Positions 59,550-64,000 of a DNA stretch of 64,000 bases are shown piece by piece. Position 1 is the first letter of the stretch. Each line of letters begins with the position of its first letter. This DNA comes from Camarhynchus parvulus. Its lineage: Eukaryota; Chordata; Aves; Passeriformes; Thraupidae. The translations under genes were made by a program, and so were the position numbers. Under the pieces are notes generated by a model. That model ran no database searches. It was given only the letters and a program-made list of their open reading frames with translations, and was not told where the DNA came from. The stretch lies in NCBI RefSeq assembly GCF_901933205.1, contig NC_044576.1:11999024-12063023 (forward strand). The letters are read 5' to 3'.

Positions 59550-61985
59550 AGGAGAGGGAGCTAGGACTCTGGCATTCAGGGCCCTTTGATGTTTGCTGCT
59601 CACAAGCCATGAAGGTGTCACGGCTGTCCAACGTTAACGTGGGCTTTGCTGTGTGGCTGAGTGCGTGTTCAAGGGGCTCAGGATTTTCTGTGGAAGCCAC
59701 CTACTGAAGAGGTGTTTGGTTCCTGCCAGCACTCAGAGGACTCTGGCGCTCTGAACTGTGTTTTGAGGCTCTCAGTCCCTTTTATTGACTGCTTCCAATG
59801 GGAGTTTGGGCTGGGTGAGAACGAAGGGAAGCCTACAGATTCTGGAATCACGCAGTAGGTTCAAAGCCACTGCTGGAGGGGAGAAGGCAACCAATGGGTG
59901 CAGAGCAAGGCAAGCAACGGCTGGGAGGAGGGAAAATTTTTGGTTAAGGCTACCATGTGGCAAACAGATGTTGGACAACATTTCTTTTAACCTAAAAACA
60001 TATCAGCCTTCTTCCCCCTGCAGTATATGTGTTTCATTTTGAACGACTAACTGGCAGCTGGAGAAAGTTATTAGAAAATGCTTCATCTATATTCCAGCAC
60101 TGGCAACAGCAGCAAAATTACCTATTTCCTATTCTGCCCAAGCTTTGTGTCTCCTTTCTTAGATATTGTTGGCCTCAAGTCAAGTTTTGCTTAAGTTATG
60201 TATCAGAAAGGGAATAAGTGGAGCTCCAACCTTGTTTAAAGTGTAGAAAAGAGAGTTTAAACAAAGCTGGCAGAGACACTGATTCAACTATTATCTACAT
60301 TCTGGATGTGGTTGGGCCTGCTGGTAAAAAAAAACAGGAAATAAGTGAGAAAACAACTCTTAAAATGTGAAAACCAGCCAAATCTACAGGGCTCCACTCT
60401 GTGTTCAAAAGTCTGTAAGTGCTGATAAAAGAGCACACGTGATGTGAAAGTGCTGTGTCATTATCAGCGGCCCTTTCAGTCTTGTTATCCTTTCAGTTTT
60501 CTCCGAGGTATGAATTCATGTCTGGCAAGGGAAGAGCATGCTAGTGAAATCTGGTAGTATTTCCTACCTGATTTGAAAGTAAGAACAGAGCAATTTGTTT
60601 GGGACAATTTTGGAAGTTAGAAGAAGAGCTTCTCAGACAGGGCTGTGCTTTGTTAGCCAGGAAAGGGCCAAGCTAGAGAAAATATTGTTGAATAAAGCAT
60701 GGTGTGAGCAGACACTGGAAACAGTAAATAGTAAGGGAGGCTCCTTCCTAAAAAATGCATTTTACTGGCTCTGTATGAGTCAGAAAAACCCTGTGATCTG
60801 TTGCCCTCGTTGCACATTACCCTGTGGTCCAAGGGGTCGACTTTGTCTGCTGGTGCTGGGAGGCACCAGCAGGCACTGCAGAGCACTGGGAAAGAAGCTG
60901 CTCCCAGAGGAGTGGCCAGTAGCCATCAGGGTGCAGCAAGCGTTGGTAGCCAGGCCCCCAAGTTTGTGGCTCTGAGTATTTCTATCTTCAGAAAGGGTTC
61001 TTACTGATAAGGATGAATGGTGTGGGGTTGTGCATGCAAGAGCTGTGGTTGTGACTTCCTATTTCTGTACCAGCCAACAAGTTATTATAAAAATAAATAC
61101 CTCAATGGCAGCAGCAGCATCCCCAAGGGCCTATTTACTTCCACGGGCGTGAACTAATTCCTGCAGAGGAGCTCAAGCCAAATCCTGCAGAGACCAGCGG
61201 GAATCTCTCCAGGCTCTTGCAAAGGCAGTTTGCACACTGGAGAAAATGCTGGTGCTTGGTCATATTTATTGCTGTGTCAGTTAAAACATGTTGTCAGTTA
61301 ACACCTTCCCTAACACAACATATATTTTCTAAAGCTGAAGGAAAGTGAGCTTTTTTGCCTCCTTTTATTCTTCAGGTAGTTATTCTGATTTATTTCTGAA
61401 ATTGCACAACACACTAAATGCTGGTTCATGAAGTGGCCAGGGATCAATTATTACCTTTTCATGCGCAAACCGATCTTAAGGCATCTATCAATCTCTTATA
61501 GTCCTATCTACAGAAGATATGTTCAATTTCAGAAAACAGAAAACATATAAGGGGAGCTAAGGCAGGGTGACATTTGCTTTCCTTGGCTTGCTCTCTAGAT
61601 GTTTGATGGGTGAGTTTATTATCTGTAGGAACAATGAACAAGCCAATACACACTTTTCAAGGTTTACAGGTGCCTTAATGTAACTTGCTCATTTAATTTG
61701 GATCTATATCCTCCTGAGAAAGGCAGAAGATTTTCATTTTCAAGGCCTTATTTAGCCATAAAATGTGTATCCCGTTAGCTAAGAGCAGATCTATGAATTT
61801 CATTTCATTTGGTGACAGGAGAAATAGCGATGTATGTATCACCCTCTCAATAACTGCTATTAAAAGGTGTGTGTTTCATGAAGAAACAGTGTGTTCCATG
61901 TCATAACATCTTTCATGAAATATAATTCAGGGCATTTGTAGCATAAGTATTTGAAAAGTATCAGTTTGCTCTTATTTTAAGAGTC
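59550..61985. other. non-coding stretch without a supported gene
   Basis: The 126-codon frame at 60595-60975 has no recognisable domain. A CACGTG E-box occurs at 60436-60441. The rest is AT-leaning and featureless to inspection. Confidence 0.5.
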
Positions 61986-61989
61986 TGGG

Positions 61990-62300
61990 GAAAATACAAG
62001 TCCCTTTTGTGGCTGGAGCTGGCCACCTGAAAAATTAGGATGGATTTTGTTGGCTCCAACAAAGTCAGTGGGAGATTTTCTATGGCCTCAATGGGGCCAA
62101 AAATTCTCCTACATTCATACTATTATAGATATTGTACAATTTAGCCACCAAGGTCATTAAAATGCTATAATCCCTCGTGTGAGACATGATGGGGTAAAAG
62201 CACTTACAAAGGTATTGCTTTCTAAACTGGTGTAATTATAGTGGTAATTCCCAGAGAAGTATTGCAAATGCATTTCCAGTTCCAGTTTCTCAATTTTTTG
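61990..62300. promoter_or_regulatory. candidate conserved non-coding element
   Basis: Contains GTCATTAAAATG, GTGTAATTATAGTGGTAATTCC, TTGCAAATGCATTTCC (octamer-like) and an isolated CpG (CCTCGTG). There are no open frames. The pairing of TAATT sites and a POU-like motif resembles the elements at 8820 and 40680. Confidence 0.3.
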
Positions 62301-62304
62301 TCAG

Positions 62305-63225
62305 TGTTCATTACAGTAGTGATATGCTTCTGTCTAAATCTTGTTGATGTCCTTCCAGAGGGCACTAAAAACCCTAAAGTAAGTAAAGAAAAATTTAGTT
62401 GATGATTCTGACTGGCTTCTGAATTGCTGCCTTTTGAGCCCTGTCCCTCAGCTCATAATCTATAATGTTTGCTCTTATACTACACAGACTACTCACTCCT
62501 TGTTTATATTCATCCCCTTACAGTTTGTCTAACTTAAAGAGAATTAGGAAAGAAAGAAGAAAATTAAAGTCCTTGCCACACCAAATGTTGATGCTTTGGG
62601 CCTAACAAGCCTGAGACAGCTATCAATACTGAGCTGCAGTATTTTCAGTCCCTAGGAAGTTTGCAGCTGGGGAAAGCTGCCCTGTGGGGCGGTGGGGGCT
62701 GCTTTGGCTGGGCTCTGGTGACAGAGCATGGGGCTCAGGCTCAGAGCAGAGATCTATCCCTCCTGGCAGTGCAGAGAACAGGAAGCTTCTCAAGGTACCA
62801 AAGAAACACTGATCTGTGAGTCTTCCTTTTCTGGTTTTAAGAAAGGACATCAGGTCTCTGAATTATGGCAAAAAGGATTCAAACTGAGATAAACATGAGC
62901 CTTGCAAGGGGTGAGAAGAGGGCCTCTTTCCTGATGGTGATCCTCTCAAAAAATGATGAAAATCAGCTAGAGATAAATAAAATTAAATGTTGTCTTTATG
63001 ACAAGTGCGAAATATGATCTTAGGGCCCACTTAATTTTAACCTTGCAGTTGCACCGTATTCCTCAGTGGCTGGGGACGAGGCACAGAGTTGTTGGAAGCT
63101 CTGGTATTTTGCTTTTCCCAGGGCTTGAAATCAGCCTCACGTGCTGTACATGGATGATACATGAATTTCCATCTGCTCTGAAGATGTCTAGATGTGCATT
63201 TCTCTTTGCTTCATAAAGCCACCTC
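62305..63225. other. non-coding stretch, possibly the 3' untranslated region of the candidate gene at the right edge
   Basis: No supported exon. If the candidate minus-strand exons at 63230-63709 are real, this would lie downstream of their stop codon. I found no polyadenylation signal in the first few hundred bases on the minus strand, which counts against a short 3' UTR. Confidence 0.35.
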
Positions 63226-63229
63226 CTTT

Positions 63230-63447
63230 CTACTGCTTAACTAAACTCTCAGATGTTATTTGAACAAAGAAGTGCTGTTCTTTATGAAGAAAACCACGAA
63301 TAAGCCCAGGGTATTTATTCTTTTCCTTTGAGTGCTTCAGTCCTTTGACTAATGCTGACAGGATTTCTGTTCCTGGTGTGTTGCTAGCTTCCTCATGAGT
63401 GCTACCAAATAAATACATCAGTTTGGAAGATGATTTCTTACAACTGC
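63230..63447 (-). CDS. candidate terminal coding exon, unidentified protein
   Basis: On the minus strand an acceptor-like GCAATTTGTCAG (AG at 63448-63449) is followed by an open segment of about 72 codons ending in TAG at 63230-63232. The translation is mixed in composition, with serine and lysine-rich beginnings (CKKSSSKLMYLFGS) and an end reading QITSESLVKQ; I do not recognise it. An upstream segment at 63580-63709 is also splice-bounded, with a 132-base gap. Using the strong GTAAGT donor of that segment the frames do not match; using a weaker donor (GTAAAA, exon end at 63624) they do. Open segments of this length are common by chance in this window, so this is a tentative call. Confidence 0.18.
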
Positions 63448-63579
63448 CTGACAAATTGCAGTGATGCTGTCAACTCATTCCTCACATGCTTTTATCAGAC
63501 AGATACCAGACTAAAGACTAAATGAACAATATCTACTTTGATCAAATACAAGATTAAACATCAAATGAACAGTACTTAC

Positions 63580-63709
63580 TAGGCCTAGATTTGAAATGGT
63601 CACTCGGTTCACTGTAGTTTTACATCTCCTCATCAGCCCCTGGAGGTATCCAGTCACCAACAGAAAACATTGCAACAAGAGCTTTGTGTCTTCTAAGGTA
63701 GAAGGAAAC
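63580..63709 (-). CDS. candidate internal coding exon, unidentified protein
   Basis: On the minus strand an acceptor (TGTTATTATTTGCAG, AG at 63710-63711) precedes 130 bases open throughout in one frame, followed by a consensus donor GTAAGT at 63574-63579. The peptide has a leucine-rich helical look (TLEDTKLLLQCFLLVTGYLQ) followed by a basic stretch. It starts with one base of a split codon and ends on a complete codon at the strong donor. I recognise no family. A gene entering from the right edge would explain it, but chance splice-like sites remain plausible, especially since joining to the segment at 63230-63447 with the strong donor breaks the frame. Confidence 0.22.
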
Positions 63710-64000
63710 CTGCAAATAATAACATTTTGATTAAATAACCCCCTGAAAGCTGGTGGTGTCTCAAACAGATTGCCAGTTTGGACTTTCAGAAACCATGCAA
63801 TTCCGTGTTTCTTAAGAATGAAAAGCATACAACATTTACATCTCACAATTTCATACACTCTTTCCTAGTAAATAAAGCCAGGAATTTCTATTTTTTCTTT
63901 AACAAGAATTTTGATGATGTTTAGTACATGTGTATAATACACAAACAGTTTAAGAAATCCATGTTTACAGCTCTGTCGAATGTTAAAGGACATAGAGGCG

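Overview
The window looks like a gene-poor, non-coding stretch of a vertebrate genome, most likely a bird. The best evidence for the organism is one 5'-truncated CR1 retrotransposon copy (about 56336-57100, minus strand) in otherwise repeat-poor DNA; one CR1 and almost no other interspersed repeats in 64 kb suits an avian genome better than a mammalian, turtle or crocodilian one. There is no bacterial gene organisation: no operons, no ribosome binding sites and no long open frames with recognisable domains. The long open frames that exist sit in GC-rich islands or low-stop stretches and do not resemble any family I know.

Layout. Positions 1-2950 hold three CpG islands (about 1-640, 1430-1610 and 2005-2900) separated by AT-rich DNA that looks conserved. 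They carry promoter-like features: a perfect CRE palindrome, a GCC repeat, a G-quadruplex-prone block, a long pyrimidine tract and several strong splice-site sequences on both strands. This is the usual appearance of a promoter cluster of a developmental regulator, with possible divergent non-coding transcripts. The protein-coding gene itself is not in the window, and I cannot name it.

From about 3000 to 63200 I see no supported protein-coding gene. This stretch holds candidate conserved non-coding elements rich in homeodomain-type TAATT/ATTA motifs (around 8820, 20330-20740, 32100, 38090, 40680-41280, 45890, 52915 and 62000), two weak MIR-like SINE fragments (12025 and 16650), the CR1 copy, short tandem duplications (10783, 44642, 54859), three clean inverted repeats (13540, 21960, 58623), homopolymer and microsatellite tracts, and two small CpG-bearing patches (47140-47400 and 59430-59545) that could be minor promoters or enhancers.

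At the right edge (63230-63709, minus strand) two open segments are bounded by plausible splice sites, with a candidate 132-bp intron between them. They might be the last exons of a gene entering from the right, but the reading frames join only if a weaker donor is used, so this is tentative.

If the reading is right, the window is a regulatory desert whose elements would act on the promoter at the left edge or on genes outside the window. All conservation statements are inferences from base composition and motif content, because no alignment could be run.
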